A stretch of DNA of 64,000 bases from Chiridota heheva. Taxonomy: Eukaryota > Echinodermata > Holothuroidea > Apodida > Chiridotidae. Location of the stretch: contig JAIGNY010001658.1 of NCBI GenBank assembly GCA_020152595.1, positions 791,001 through 855,000 on the forward strand. The letters are read 5' to 3'. Of this stretch, positions 1 through 11,582 are shown in pieces. The notes under the pieces were generated by a model that saw only the letters and a program-made list of their open reading frames with translations, made no database searches and had not been told where the DNA came from. The translations under genes and the position numbers were made by a program. Every line of letters begins with the position of its first letter. Within the stretch, counting starts at the first letter, position 1.

Positions 1-994
1 AATATGACCAATTAATATTTCTCCAGCTTGGACGAACAGTCGCAAAACTTGGATAACGTTGTCTGAACTGCTTTAAATGTAATTAGTCTGCAAAATGAAA
101 GTAACCAACATAAATTTTCCATTTAAAACCAAATTGTCAGAAATCTATGATCACTTGAACACCAGTTCTCCAGCATAGAAAATTCGAAATAACAACTAGA
201 CCAATTGAATTAATAATCATATGATAGTAAGACCTTAATACTTTTTTTCACTCCTTTCTTGACTTAGGATTTCTTTTTTTTTAAAGCTTCCTGAATCTGC
301 AACCAACAATAGGAAACCGGAAGAGCAGTATATATTTCAGGAGCCTAACCTCACATCGTCACTCGTTAGAAAGTGTAGGAAGATTCTTAGTAGGCACTTT
401 GGAGAGGTGGGTCGCTTTTGATGCGAAATATCATCATTTTATCTGATATTACCCATTAAATACCTAGTGTTTGACGGCTTGGTGACTTTCTCTAAGATAT
501 ATTGTTGTAAATTGCAACAGAGATATGGGTATTAGATTCAGCGCTTACTCACAAGATGAAACGGTAATTTAAGGATTGTAAAACATATCAATTTCTTCTC
601 CATACCCCATGTTTTAACACATGCAAAATCCTCACCAAAAAATATTTCAAAAAATTTGTTGCAGCCTACGAAACACATTTAATTGCTCATGCCATCCACA
701 TGTTAATAGGGAAAAACAATCGTCCTTGTATAAGATAAGAACACGTGACATACTATAACAAAATTGCTTCAGAAATCTGCTGTCGAAAGTACCCTCTTCC
801 TTTGACTATTTTGTTATACACTTACTACAATGAGGTTTCTTTGCACCAATCAACAAAAGGGTAAGGAAAACATTTTGGATAAGGATTTTCAGCAGTTATG
901 CTTCCAAGTAATTAAAGTTGCAAATGATAGCTATCTGCACTGCATAATCAAAACCATTCAAATTTGTATACTCTTCCACGTTTCAGCTATACTG

Positions 995-997
<3 letters not shown>

Positions 998-1039
<42 letters not shown>
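998..1039 (+). repeat. (CT)n microsatellite
   Basis: About 20 uninterrupted CT units. They generate a spurious Ser-Leu frame on + and Arg-Glu on -. Confidence 0.95.
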
Positions 1040-1042
<3 letters not shown>

Positions 1043-1583
1043 GTTGCATATATTGGCTTGGAACTAACGAGTAGGCCTATAGAGCGTGAAGATAATTTAG
1101 GAAATGCTGCAAATCTGCATATTGCATGTATGCTCTCCAAGTACGATGTTACCATAAGTGTGGCTGCTTCTAGTAAACTGACTCCCAGTGAAGTTGCACT
1201 AATAAGCCTGACCATATCACACCAGTTGGTGTATAGTACTTTCTCTACTTGAAAATGTAACTATAGTGTCGTTTTGATGGAATAGAAATTGTGTAAAACC
1301 ATGAATATTTAAAATAAAAACTTAACCAATAAAAACTTGTTTTTGACCGATATGTGAACAATATACAGGGTTACGATATGTCTATAAAGTGGAGGGCAAA
1401 GTCAAATCAAACTAACACACAAACAAATCATCATAAAAAGATATAAATACGGAAAAAGTGCGGAGAAATCCCGAGCCCCTTACTCCTCGTAAACTTGTAC
1501 TTAACTACTTTTACCCAACCACTTTTACCCAACCACTTTTACCCAACCACTTTATTACTTTTCCCCTAGGCTTCTTTATGTTA

Positions 1584-1810
1584 CTGGGTGGGTGAGGGAA
1601 GGGTGGGGGGGAAGGGTGGGTGGGGAAGGGTGGGGAGGAAAGGGTGGGGAGGGAAGGGTGCGGGAGGGAAGGGTGGGGAGGGAAGGGTGGGGAGGGAAGG
1701 GTGGGGAGGGAAGGGTGGGGGGAAGGGTGGGGAGGGAAGAGTAAGAGGAGGGAAGGGTGGGGGAGGGAAGGGTGGGGGAGGGAAGAGTAAGAGGAGGGAA
1801 GGGTGGGGAT
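1584..1810 (+). repeat. G-rich minisatellite, GGGAAGGGTGGGGA-type units
   Basis: Variable 10-16 bp units of GGGTGGGGAGGGAA have G runs on one strand only. There is strong G-quadruplex potential. The open frame across it codes only Gly/Lys repeats. It is preceded by four ACCCAACCACTTTT repeats at about 1510-1555. Confidence 0.92.
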
Positions 1811-2081
1811 TTCTCTTTTCCTTCTATTTTTACAATTTCACTTTTCTATACATTTCCTTTGTGATTGATTACTCAATTTAAGTTACGGTGGGCTTCTTGT
1901 AAAAGCTCCGGATTTTATGCCCTTCCACCATTTTCTCACAAATTGTTGTCTTTATTATAAATAATGTAGCATATGCATACAAATGGAAAATAAATAAATC
2001 ACATCAAAATCGTAATCTTACCTATAATTATTTACCTCAATACGTCACATCAATGTACAAAAAAACAAACATCGAAGGTAA

Positions 2082-2372
2082 ACATGCCAGTATTGTGCCC
2101 CGACATCTACAACATTGTTAATCGCAGTGCCCTCTGTCAATATTTTTTTAAATAGTGTAAACGCTGTGTCATACCTAAATCATACCCGAAACAAACTCCG
2201 TAGGCCTGCGTGCGTACGTACAGTGCATCTATAATTGTATACTGTATGTATGGATTGTGGGGGCAGTGATTCTGATTTTTGGTGGACTTGAGATGTTTGC
2301 TTGTTCACATGTTCCAACATATAAAAAATCAAAACATCGCTGATATAAAGGCGCGAATCTTTTATGAAAATC
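2082..2372. repeat. Dispersed repeat, copy 1 (partner 4388-4625)
   Basis: Shared landmarks in order are TGCCAGTATTGTGCCCCGA, ATCTAC-ACATTG, CCCGAAA-AAACTCCGTA, CGTACAGTG, ATAATTGTA and CGAATCTTTTATG. The two copies are substantially diverged. The family is unknown and no open frame is conserved. Confidence 0.7.
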
Positions 2373-3918
2373 AGCAAGTTTAAAGTTGTCTGTATTAATC
2401 AGCTGGATACGTTGTCCATTGCAGTCATAGTTGTTTATTTTGTTTTTTCACAAGAGGGGCATTTTCTTTGTCGACAAAAAGTCAAGAAAAATTGTGTCAT
2501 CATATTGTTCATTTAAGATATAACTGTGAATTACTACGCATCTTATGACTTGTTTAAAATGGGACGTCATGCAACAACGCCTAATTTCAATGCCAGATTA
2601 AAACAAAATGATCAACATCTACAGGACACCAAATGTTGTGTAGAAAGTAGTATTGATGTGAATCATTACAGGTTCAAAATAGGAACTGCTTTTGAAATTA
2701 ATCAAAGTTCCCTTTGTGCACAAAAATTGTTTGGATCTAAATGATATGCTGGTCCAAGGTATATGTCAAATATCATTAGCAACATATGCATCTGGAACAC
2801 AGGTATGACAAAGCGTTGTTTTCTAGTTTGTCCAAATTTTGTTGTGTCTTGCAGATTCATCAGTTCTTAACCATTAGGCAAGCATTTAGAAGCAACGTTG
2901 CTCTTTTTGAAAGCCATACATCACATCTATAGACGGTTTTGTTATAAGCGATAACTGAAAAGGGAATAAAGCATTTCGCAGCAAAGGAAATATTCCAGGA
3001 TGGAAAAATAAACTGTACCTAAATTCTCTTGTTTTTTTACAATGAAAAACATGAAAATTAAGCTATTATTGTCCCACGGTTTCTTAATGCTGGATATATT
3101 TCTTATTATTATATCTCACGACTTTACTAAGAATAATTCAAGTCTTTTAAGTTCATTTATACATTGAAACATGCTACTTATGTTGTTAAAGATCTGTATC
3201 TTTGACCTTTTCTTCAAGCCTGTACATTTGGTAAACTTGCTGTCATGCTGCTAATCCTATACCATTATCTTCCTCCGTTCCTTCCACCGCATTACGTCAC
3301 ATCACGATTTAGGCATAAACGATGTCAGTTTCTACAATAAAAAAGGCAAATTTTATTTACCAATGCAACATATCAAAGCTTTAATTGCATTTTCAAGTAA
3401 ACATATTATTGCGTGAATTTTTGAGTAGCAAGAGAAACCTGCAGCATATTATTGCATTTAAAATATGCAATTGCCATATTTTGTATCATAGCTGGTTTTT
3501 CATGACGTTGTAACTTCGAATCGTCCACCGTGCTTTCATTTAAGGATCCGATATCCATACAATTTTAAATGGAGAGAATCGTCCTACTAAAAATGTTTGT
3601 CGCGTCACCATAATATTTAATATACATTAGTGACGTCATTCTTGTAGCGGTTATTGATTGTTTTGCTGGGATTTGTATATTTATCTCCGATTTTAACGAT
3701 AACTGTCTTGCTAGTCTTTTAAATAATAATTCATGTGTCACCTGCTCAATTTTGCGTCAAAAATGTATGATTTGCTCCATGATTTAAGTCAAGTATCATA
3801 GGAAGCCCTTTCAGTCATATATTTGTCTAAAAACCATACTAACCTTCATGAACTCTTCTTCGGGTTGTAATGTCTGTTCATTTGCATACGTAAACATGAG
3901 AAATATTTTCATTTCAAG
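2373..3918. other. Upstream region of the SH2 gene
   Basis: No coding exon recognised. The promoter and any 5'UTR exon should lie here or further left, but no TATA or initiator arrangement stands out. Confidence 0.4.
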
Positions 3919-4283
3919 ATGGAAAAAGAAGATTATTACAATGACCTTCGGAAACCTTCAAATGCAAATGAGGAGGAACTTTATAGGAATATCGAAAAAG
4001 AAGTAGAATCGGAGCAGCATTATAACCAATCCATTCTACCATCCAGGCGTGCAAACAGTGAATATTGTAGTGTAGGTGGTGCATCTTTCCAACCATTAAA
4101 ACAAACAAAAGCTGCCAATGGCAGAGATCCTTTTCCAAAACCGAATGCAAAGGACAGTTACATAAGTACTATTGAGGAGGATCCATCGGATTCTTACGAC
4201 GAAATCAGCAAGTATAGCTCGTCGTCCGTGCCGTGGGACCCTTCAAAGTTTCCCAGCTGGTTTTGTGGTGCAATCCCTAGACG
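3919..4283 (+). CDS. SH2 adaptor, coding exon 1 (Tyr-rich N-terminus and start of SH2)
   Basis: This exon holds 121 codons plus two bases and ends at the donor ACG|GTAATT. It encodes the tyrosine-rich N-terminus (Y6, Y7, Y22, Y35, Y49, Y81, Y93, Y99) and the first SH2 residues, W114 to R122. The ATG directly follows a pyrimidine-rich run ending in AAG, which could itself be a splice acceptor. The true start might therefore lie in an earlier exon, with this Met internal. No in-frame stop is seen just upstream, so the start is only probable. Confidence 0.88.
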
Positions 4284-7200
4284 GTAATTCCCTTGTACTT
4301 TTTTACTGATGTGTTCATCGCAAAGAGTATGGATTCGCTTTTAAGATTAGTATGTTTATTATTGTTTTCTTTTTGAGTTGTGCATTCACATGCCAATACT
4401 GTGCCCCGATATCTACGACATTGCTACTCGTAGAGCTCTTACTCAGTATTTCTTAAAAAGTGTACACGCTGTGCCAACTTAAACCATTCCCGAAAGAAAC
4501 TCCGTACGTATATACGTACAGTGTATGTATAATTGTACACTATATTTGTGGGGAAGTTATGCGTGAATTTTCGGTGGTCTTGAGATGTTCGATTTTCATG
4601 TAAGGGCGTGAATCTTTTATGTAATGATAATGATAACGATCCCATCACATATAAACTGATAAAATAGTCGACCCTCTTGTGTTGTGTTACGATGTCACAT
4701 ATTTAATGTATTGAAATATTCCGCCTTTTTGTCTAACAAAGATGAACTAGCCATTTAAATTGATATCATGTCAAACTGCTTTGTCGATATTCTTTGTTGT
4801 TTTCTGGATGTTAATCGTTTAAAGGTACATAGACGTGTAGCAGCAACCTATGCTAAATTGCTTTAAAATCCATGAAAAATCACAAAAATAACAAAACAAA
4901 TTCGTCCAAATTGGTTAAAAATTGACCATTTTAAAGTATTTTCAATTTTCCAGGCAAAAATATGCATATGTATGTTCCTCTTCAGGTTCCTTTTGTGATT
5001 TATGACAGGGCGGAAGTTCCTATTTCCTTATGTAAGCCATTTGTCTTTTGATTGCTAGTCACACATTTGTGAAAAATGGAAAGGAATTTTAACCAAGCGT
5101 TTTTAAGTGTTGACCATACACTTTAGCAAAATCTAGGAGGAATAAAATTTGTCATCATTTTCAGGAACTGAAATTTACGGAGGAAATATGAAGAATTACA
5201 TAAAGCTTTTCAGCTACCCGCCTGGGCATCACAAATCTAACATAAATTATGCATTCACTGTAGATCACTAAAACTTTACTTCAAAACTATACGTGTTATA
5301 AAGACTATGGCGTTTAGAATTTAATGGTCTTTCTCGTGAGCTAAAAATCTCTAGGCGTCCATAGACTTTTAATGAATATGAATATTCATGAATATGAACA
5401 ATTATGAATATAAACATTCATGCTATGAATATTCATGAATACAAATATTCATGGACAGGTGATATATGTTAACTAAAGTAACTGATCATATAATTGTATA
5501 TAATTGTATTCAAAAGGTATAATGTGAGATATTGATCAATTTCAAATGCCTCGGTAGGTTCAATGTGTACAATTTGCTTAAATTCCTCACCCATTAGTGT
5601 TAAATTACAATTAATCTTCATTTTGCAGCTGTGTAAGTTATTCACTTTTAAAAGCTACTTACGGTTTTAATAATCTTTTTTTTATATATAACAGTCACGC
5701 GGAAAATATTCTGCACAATCAGCCTGTTGGAACTTTTCTTCTTCGTATCGCTGAAAGTAGATTTGGCTATACAATATCCCTGAGGTGAGTATTATTTTCC
5801 ACTCTAAAATGAACTTCGTGATAAACACCGGCATCACGAACCCCGTAGCTCAATATATGTTTCTTTTGTTAAAGAATGTAAGTAAAACAATATATGGTGA
5901 ATAATATAATCAACGGTACTTCATGTATTTTCTTTGTTCTGACAAGATCTGTTTTTTCTTGATTTATTTACCATAAGAGATAAATGAATATGAAGAATGT
6001 ACACTACGTCAGAGTCATCAGTCATTGATCAAATTTCTCAATCAATCGAAATGTGAAATGTTTTAATAAACTGATACAGATTTTCAAAATTGGTAAACAT
6101 TTGATCAATATGGATATTTTCCATTTTTAAAACGTTCAGTGTAAGTCTTACAAATTAACAAGGAGTTTATTTAACGTCATTTTTTTATTACCTTAGAACT
6201 CGTGAGAGATGCAAGCACTTCGCAATCGACCAGCTGGATAATCAGAGATATGTTGTTGTTGGTGAAAAATACACTTTTCACAATTTTAACGATCTCATGC
6301 GGTTTTATAAAACAGTAAGTCATCCAAAACATTTAAAGTGCTAGAGGTAACATCAAATAACTAAAGGGTAGTATGTGTAGTTTAGGATTAAATCAAAATA
6401 AAATAGTCAATGTATAGAAGAAATAAGCATTTTTTGAGCAAAACATTATTTATGATACTTGTGATATACTTGTGATATACTTGTGATATACTTGTGATAT
6501 ACTTGTGATATACTTGTGATATACTTGTGATATACTTGTGTCTGAATGTTGATAAAAATATGAAATATATTCCAATATTTGATACAATCAACAAGAGAAA
6601 TTCTGAAAGAAAAACTTGCTAAAACGTTAGCATAAGACTGCACTATCTTAATAATAATTCAAGTTTTTCTCACAGCATCCAGTAACTTTTGATGGTGATC
6701 TGTTGAAGAATGCACTTAAAAGGTAAACGCTTTTTTAAAGATTTTAACAAACTTTGAAATTTACTTCGAAAACATGTACATATCGTTCTCTGTCAATACA
6801 TCCAAGCTTACAGTTTCCTTGAAAAGAGTAGAAATTGTTTTAGATGTTGTCTGAGGTGTCCACTTATAGGATAAACACTAATTAAAGTAATAAGGTAGAA
6901 AGATTGATGGTTTTCAAGTATTCAACAGTTCGGGAGCAACCCAAAAAACTGGGTACTTTAAAATACCCAAAAAATTGGGTACTTTTATGTATTACGTCAT
7001 CGCATGAGCCTACACATTTGACTAGCCCACACTAAACATATGGGGTTTCTGACTTTCCGCTCCGGATTGTCCAAAATTTCAATGGATATCCTGAAATTTT
7101 GGAGACGGATAGTAACTAAATACTAAATACTTTTTGCCGCTGCTTTTTAAATTCACCGTCGCAATTTTGAGAAAATGAACATAACAGACTGCCTATAATC

Positions 7201-9115
7201 TGTTTCATTAATTTTCCTAAAAAGGCAACCGTGAATTTCAAAAAGTAGCGGCAAAAGGTTTTGAATATCTATTTACTTTCAGTCTCCAAAATTTCAGGAT
7301 ATCCATTGAAATTTTGGACAATCCGGAGCGGAAAATGAGAAACCTCATATGTTTAGTGTGGGCTAGTCAAATGTGTAGGCTCATGCGATGACGTAATACA
7401 TAAAAGTACCCAATTTTTTTGGTTTTTTATAGTACCCGATTTTTTGGGTTGCTCCCGAACTGTTCAAGGAAACAAAAACAATTCAAACAATTGGATGCGC
7501 AAGTATAGTTTTATGGTGAAACATGTCCCCATACTATTCGATTTAGTACAATAAAGAAAGACCTGCTGTTTTCTTGCCTTTTGCTCTTCATAAGATATTG
7601 GATCTGGTTATATTACAGGCTTGTGTACCATGTGTTGGCTGCAGCTTTGAGCCTCGAAAGTTTCCATTGTAAAACGCTTTGAGTACATATTGCGCATAAA
7701 AAGTGTTATATAAGAACTACGTATTATAAGAACGGCGTATTATAACAACTGATATTTTTAGAAAGTACAATATGTCGCTTGTACTGGTATGTCAACAGAT
7801 AAGAAAAATATATAATTTGTTAGTGAAGTAGGTCTTTGTGATTTTGAAAAAGTTATACGTCATGAAGGAAATCACGCACGGTATGGGACCAAGCGTATGA
7901 ATAAAAAGTTTTCAAGAAGTTTAAAAAAGTTATACATGAAGGAAATACGCGCGCGTATTGCTTCTTACATTTTTTCCCCAAACCTTCACCTGATTGATTG
8001 GAAACAAAGGAAAAGTGCCCCCAGCATTTGATTGGTCGAAGTACTGAAGAAATCGCCTTCCACTAAACTCGGTTTGAAAAGGTCTATGAAGTATCAAGTT
8101 AATTGCTTGAGTTTATAAGGATTCATCAAAATATATAGAAAGCAAAATGCAAACTCTTTGAACTGCTCAACCATTGATGATTGATCCAGGAACTACACTC
8201 TAAGAAAGAAAATAAAGAAATAAAGCTTCTAGCGACGGGAAGCTTTTAAATACGTGACAAGTTGGAACCTTTTTCTTCTTAAGTAACTTAGAAATAATCC
8301 TTGGAGAACCCGAGAAGGTTCCAAATACGTGACAAGCTAAATCTGTTTTATCTTTGAGTGTAGTTTCCCTCTGTATGCAAGGTTAAAATATCCAAAGAGC
8401 ACGTTGAAGCATAGCGTCCCATATAGGAAAATTTTGGAAAGTTTAAGTGATATGATTCCGAAAGTTTTCACCTGGTTGCTGCCACGTCATCCGGCGGAGA
8501 TGACGTCATTTTCTGGAGTGAAAACAAACCTTTGCACGATACACGTGGGCAAGTCTGTATGCGTTTACTGTGTGTTTGTAAACAAACACAGCTGATCGCC
8601 TTGTTTTCACTCCAATGCGGGGTGAATGCGCGTGGTTGCTATGCGGTCTGATGACCTCAGGTCACATTTCCAACCAAGTGAATTAGATTATGAGCCAAAA
8701 TACAATGTCACAATGTACGCCAATCATGACTCGGAGAACCTTAGACTAATATCTTTGCTTCCACAAAGAAACCTTACTGTTTCACTAGCTTGCTTATTAT
8801 CAATTATGGATGTTTTTCAATTCTTCACTTATTAATGCTTGAATAAGTCCTTTTGATGAATTACCTATATAGTTTTATCAAATAGTACACTGAATAGCAC
8901 GCACATGCATTTTCTCTCCGAAAAAATATCTGATAACAATTTTTTACAAAACAGAAACAAACAAACAATTGAATCGATGTTTTTGAAATGTATAGAATCA
9001 AACACAATTTGTGATAAAAGAAAAAATAATTGTTTTGTTTTTATTTTGCAGCTTGAGAATACCAACACAAAAACCAGGAACCAGCCATTCGTTTCCAGCT
9101 TATTTTAGAAAATAA
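3919..9115 (+). CDS. SH2-domain adaptor protein, five coding exons (gene span)
   Basis: Joining exons 3919-4283, 5695-5784, 6197-6314, 6676-6722 and 9052-9115 gives 684 nt, which is 227 codons plus a stop, with every junction in phase (2, 2, 0, 2). Residues 114-207 form an SH2 domain, which binds phosphotyrosine. It has the W-F-x-G-x-I-x-R opening (W114, R121 at alphaA2), F-L-L-R with the invariant Arg139 at betaB5, G-Y-T-I-S-L (146-151) and K-H-F with His159 at betaD4. The N-terminal 113 residues are acidic, low in hydrophobics and hold tyrosines in motif contexts: Y22-R-N-I (Grb2-type pYxN), Y93-D-E-I (close to the Src-family YEEI optimum), Y49-C-S-V and others. There is no kinase, SH3 or membrane segment, so it reads as a cytoplasmic adaptor that is both a phosphorylation substrate and a pTyr reader. 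A C-terminal SH2 with a short tail resembles the SH2D4/SH2D7/SH2D2A class, but the orthologue is not resolved. Confidence 0.93.
4388..4625. repeat. Dispersed repeat, copy 2, in SH2 intron 1
   Basis: It has the same landmarks as 2082-2372 with a shorter centre. It lies about 100 bp after the end of SH2 exon 1. Confidence 0.7.
5695..5784 (+). CDS. SH2 adaptor, exon 2 (betaB strand with FLLR)
   Basis: Acceptor TATAACAG and donor TGAG|GTGAGT bound 90 nt. The exon completes Arg122 and encodes H-A-E-N-I-L, then G-T-F-L-L-R (Arg139, the phosphate-binding arginine), and G-Y-T-I-S-L. Both boundaries are strong consensus sites and the phase is 2 on each side. Confidence 0.95.
6197..6314 (+). CDS. SH2 adaptor, exon 3 (betaD strand to alphaB helix)
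   Basis: Acceptor TTACCTTAG and donor ACA|GTAAGT bound 118 nt. The exon encodes C-K-H-F-A-I (His159 at betaD4), the R-Y-V-V-V-G strand, and F-N-D-L-M-R-F-Y-K, which is the typical alphaB helix (L-x-D-L-V-x-F-Y-type). It ends in phase 0. Confidence 0.95.
6461..6541 (+). repeat. 12-bp tandem repeat TATACTTGTGAT in SH2 intron 3
   Basis: About seven near-perfect units lie between exons 3 and 4. Confidence 0.95.
6676..6722 (+). CDS. SH2 adaptor, exon 4 (end of SH2)
   Basis: This is a 47-nt exon between acceptor TTCTCACAG and donor AAAAG|GTAAAC. It encodes H-P-V-T-F-D-G-D-L-L-K-N-A-L-K, the C-terminal part of the SH2 fold. It enters in phase 0 and leaves in phase 2, fitting both neighbours. Confidence 0.9.
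6926..7462. mobile_element. Palindromic MITE in SH2 intron 4
   Basis: The ends CAGTTCGGGAGCAACCC and GGGTTGCTCCCGAACTG are perfect inverted repeats, flanked on both sides by TTCAA (6921-6925 and 7463-7467). Inverted similarity extends about 250 bp from each end, including TACCCAA, GCATGAGCCTACACATTTG and ATTTTGGACAATCCGGAGCGG. The whole 537-bp element could therefore fold into one hairpin. No open frame is present. Confidence 0.88.
8189..8367. mobile_element. Short MITE with ACACTC termini
   Basis: GGAACTACACTCTAAG and TTTGAGTGTAGTTTCC are inverted ends about 180 bp apart. Two internal copies of AAATACGTGACAAG lie between. It lies in SH2 intron 4. Confidence 0.55.
8501..8614. promoter_or_regulatory. 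Candidate regulatory cluster in SH2 intron 4
   Basis: TGACGTCA (CRE palindrome) at 8501-8508 is followed by the 14-bp inverted pair TGGAGTGAAAACAA (8514-8527) and TTGTTTTCACTCCA (8601-8614). Between the arms are an E-box CACGTG (8542-8547) and a forkhead-like GTAAACA inside TGTGTTTG-TAAA-CAAACACA. The function is inferred only from motif density. Confidence 0.3.
9052..9115 (+). CDS. SH2 adaptor, terminal exon 5
   Basis: Acceptor TTTATTTTGCAG is strong. The exon completes Ser207 and adds a 20-residue basic tail ending A-Y-F-R-K and TAA (9113-9115). The phase match with exon 4 and the immediate stop support it as the last coding exon. The AATAAA hexamer at 9111-9116 overlaps the stop codon. 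The preceding intron is long (about 2.3 kb) and full of MITEs, so an additional or alternative terminal exon is possible. Confidence 0.8.
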
Positions 9116-9116
9116 A
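9111..9116 (+). promoter_or_regulatory. AATAAA overlapping the SH2 gene stop codon
   Basis: The hexamer AATAAA includes the TAA stop of exon 5. If it is used as a poly(A) signal, the 3'UTR would be only about 20-30 nt. A later signal could equally be used. Confidence 0.35.
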
Positions 9117-9334
9117 TTTTCTTCAAAAGGTATATTCTTGGTGGAATTCAGCGAACTAAACTATTGATCAAATGAAAAACGCATTAAAAAGGATCTTGAT
9201 ATATTTTGTTAGTAATGCTACTGAATAGAGAAGGTATACGGCATAACAAATCAAACAAAAAATTGTTGCACCTCAATCTTTTTGGCCAAAAATGTACGTA
9301 TTCAAAGCTGCTAAGCCATGTAAGCAGCTAAACT

Positions 9335-9863
9335 TTAAAGGATTAGTTAAGTGGTCAAACATGTTTATCTGATATGAAACAGGACTTCAAAAGAAACAAA
9401 AAGTGAAGAAAGCATTCAAAAATCTTATTCCGTTAAGGAGATATTTTCAGTTTAAAGTTTGGTATCATTTGTGTAGAAACGACTAAAGTCAGACTAGTTG
9501 TAATGTCATAGCCTCAGATTCCTCAAAGTCTTTATGTATTCTATTATATTTTGTCCGGCGATTTTGTGGCTTAAAAAACATCAGATATGTCAAGAAAAAA
9601 GTCCTAAAACTGAATCTAGGAAGAGTATTTATAACATACCACATGAAGACAGTTTGGGGGAAATAATTTAAATAGTGAAAGAATTAAATAAACTTTATTT
9701 AAAATACATAAAAACTTTATTTAAAATACATAAAGACTTTGAGGAATCTGAGGCTGTGACATCACAACTAATCTGATTTCAGTCGTTTCTACTGAAATGA
9801 TGCTAAACTTTAAACTTGAATCATTTAAGATGGACATGCTTGACTCCTGAAGTAAGCCTTTAA
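9335..9863. mobile_element. Palindromic MITE family 'TTAAAGGATTAG', copy 1
   Basis: The element begins TTTAAAGGATTAGTTAAGTGG and ends with a diverged reverse complement (AGTAAGCCTTTAA). The arms contain AGCCTCAGATTCCTCAAAG and its reverse complement. The family also occurs at 24032, 35014 and 50051. It begins about 220 bp past the SH2 stop codon. Confidence 0.75.
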
Positions 9864-11582
9864 TCAAATGTCGTCCGACCTGCTCGCGAAATGTAGCAAG
9901 CAGGATTCCTCATCAAGCATCGTTGAACATGTTTATTTAAAGAAAAGTTGAACATCTGTGCATTTTCTTTGGAAGAATATAATGATTCTTTGTGGGACAG
10001 GGAAGTGGAGCTTGCCTTTCTGGCTGTCCAGTGTGTATGCGTCATGGGTAGGAAATGTTTTAAGAATTTCAACTCAGAAGTTGTGTTCGTCACTACCGAA
10101 GTACTTGGCGCCTCACAAATCTACAAAGTAAGCTCACAATTATCTTAGCGTACCTGATCAGATACCAGATCAACATTTTTCTCCAGTAGTTTGGTATGAC
10201 CTTTTATAAAAGGCATAACCATTCTTTTTCTGGTCTGATTGTTAAACTTGATAATTAAGCAAGTTTCTCCGTTTTGTAATTGATAGACACTTTAGTCAGG
10301 TGTTGTATGGCAAATGTACTAGCAGAGAGGAATTTTCACAGGAATTGATGGCAAATATTACATTGGTAAACAGTGAATATCTAACACAGAAGCGGCTCTA
10401 TCTGTTTGGGGTTTCAGATCCTCCACATTTCTTTTTTACTGTAATGAAAAAATAATGACAACAAATTATCCCTTGAATGGAAATTTCCCATCCAGATGAT
10501 ATGAAAACTGTTAGTGAAGCGTATTAACCTGTTTTTATTCTGCTCGTCAGGTCCTCTTGTAAAATATGCAGGTTGGTCCACCAAAACCACAACTTAAAAA
10601 AATAAAAGTGTTGGGTCAACTGAAGTGACTTGTGGCCTTATGTGTAGGGGCGGTTAGTAATAACAATTAAGTTTAAGGGACCTTAAAAAAGCATCGGTTT
10701 TTCCATATAATATTCGATTTCATACTCTTAAGTTCGTACATTGCATATTCTTTCAGTGTGTTCCAGTTTGTTAGTGTGTTGTACTGTACCTCTTATTGTT
10801 GTATTTTCGGTTCTCTAGGCATCAAAGAACATACGTAACCCTGCATAATTTTTTTGTCCACTGAAAAATAATAAAAACTCCATAGTTCGCGCAAATTGTA
10901 TATTAAAAAATCAACATTGACGCTCGATACAAAATTAAAACTCTAAAACGTTTGAAAAATCAGTTCTCTCTTATATTCTCGTAACTTCTGATTCTTTCCT
11001 ATTATTTCACAGCAATCAACAGATAATATAATAAAGTATAAGACCAATAATCCAGTATGAAAAATTGGACTAAGTCGGGAAAAGCGTTTAAGTTCTCTAG
11101 ATCACCATTTTCAGATCCTAGCTTTCTAACTTTCTCGAGCTAACTGATCATGTGTGCGGGATACACTAAACACTTCCCAAGTCTCTCTGCAAGTACATGG
11201 TGCGGGATTGGGCTCGGCCAATCAGAATATGACACACCAACTAATGAACATAAAAGTGTTCTTCTGAATATGCGCAAATCAAATTATCTTCATCATAAAC
11301 ACAGGGTCAATGGGAGTAAAACTTAAACCAATCATAGATCTAGTTTGAATAAGATCAACAGGTGTAAATGTTTTCCTGAGAGCGATCTCAAAAATAGGAG
11401 AGGTATTGTCCAATAAGCTAGATTGGCCAGACTATGAAGCAATAAGATAACATTCCACCTCTCAAGTAGACTAATGGCGCTTAAGTAAATAAACATCACA
11501 TGGAATCGTAAACGAGAAATGAAATAGTGAAATAAATTTTAATAATCATAAAATTCTGCAATTACAAAAAGTATGCAATTAT
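9864..11582. other. No feature seen
   Basis: AT-rich unique-looking sequence. The small frames at 9860-10148 lack splice sites or recognisable motifs. Confidence 0.4.

Larger units (their letters stand above)
1..2081. other. Intergenic, no gene recognised
   Basis: AT-rich sequence with the CT and G-rich repeats listed separately. No splice-supported exon or conserved frame was found. Confidence 0.5.

Noticed and set aside
830-1252. 140-codon frame with a Ser-Leu hydrophobic run resembling a membrane segment
   Set aside because: The hydrophobic part is the CT microsatellite; there is no splice or homology support.
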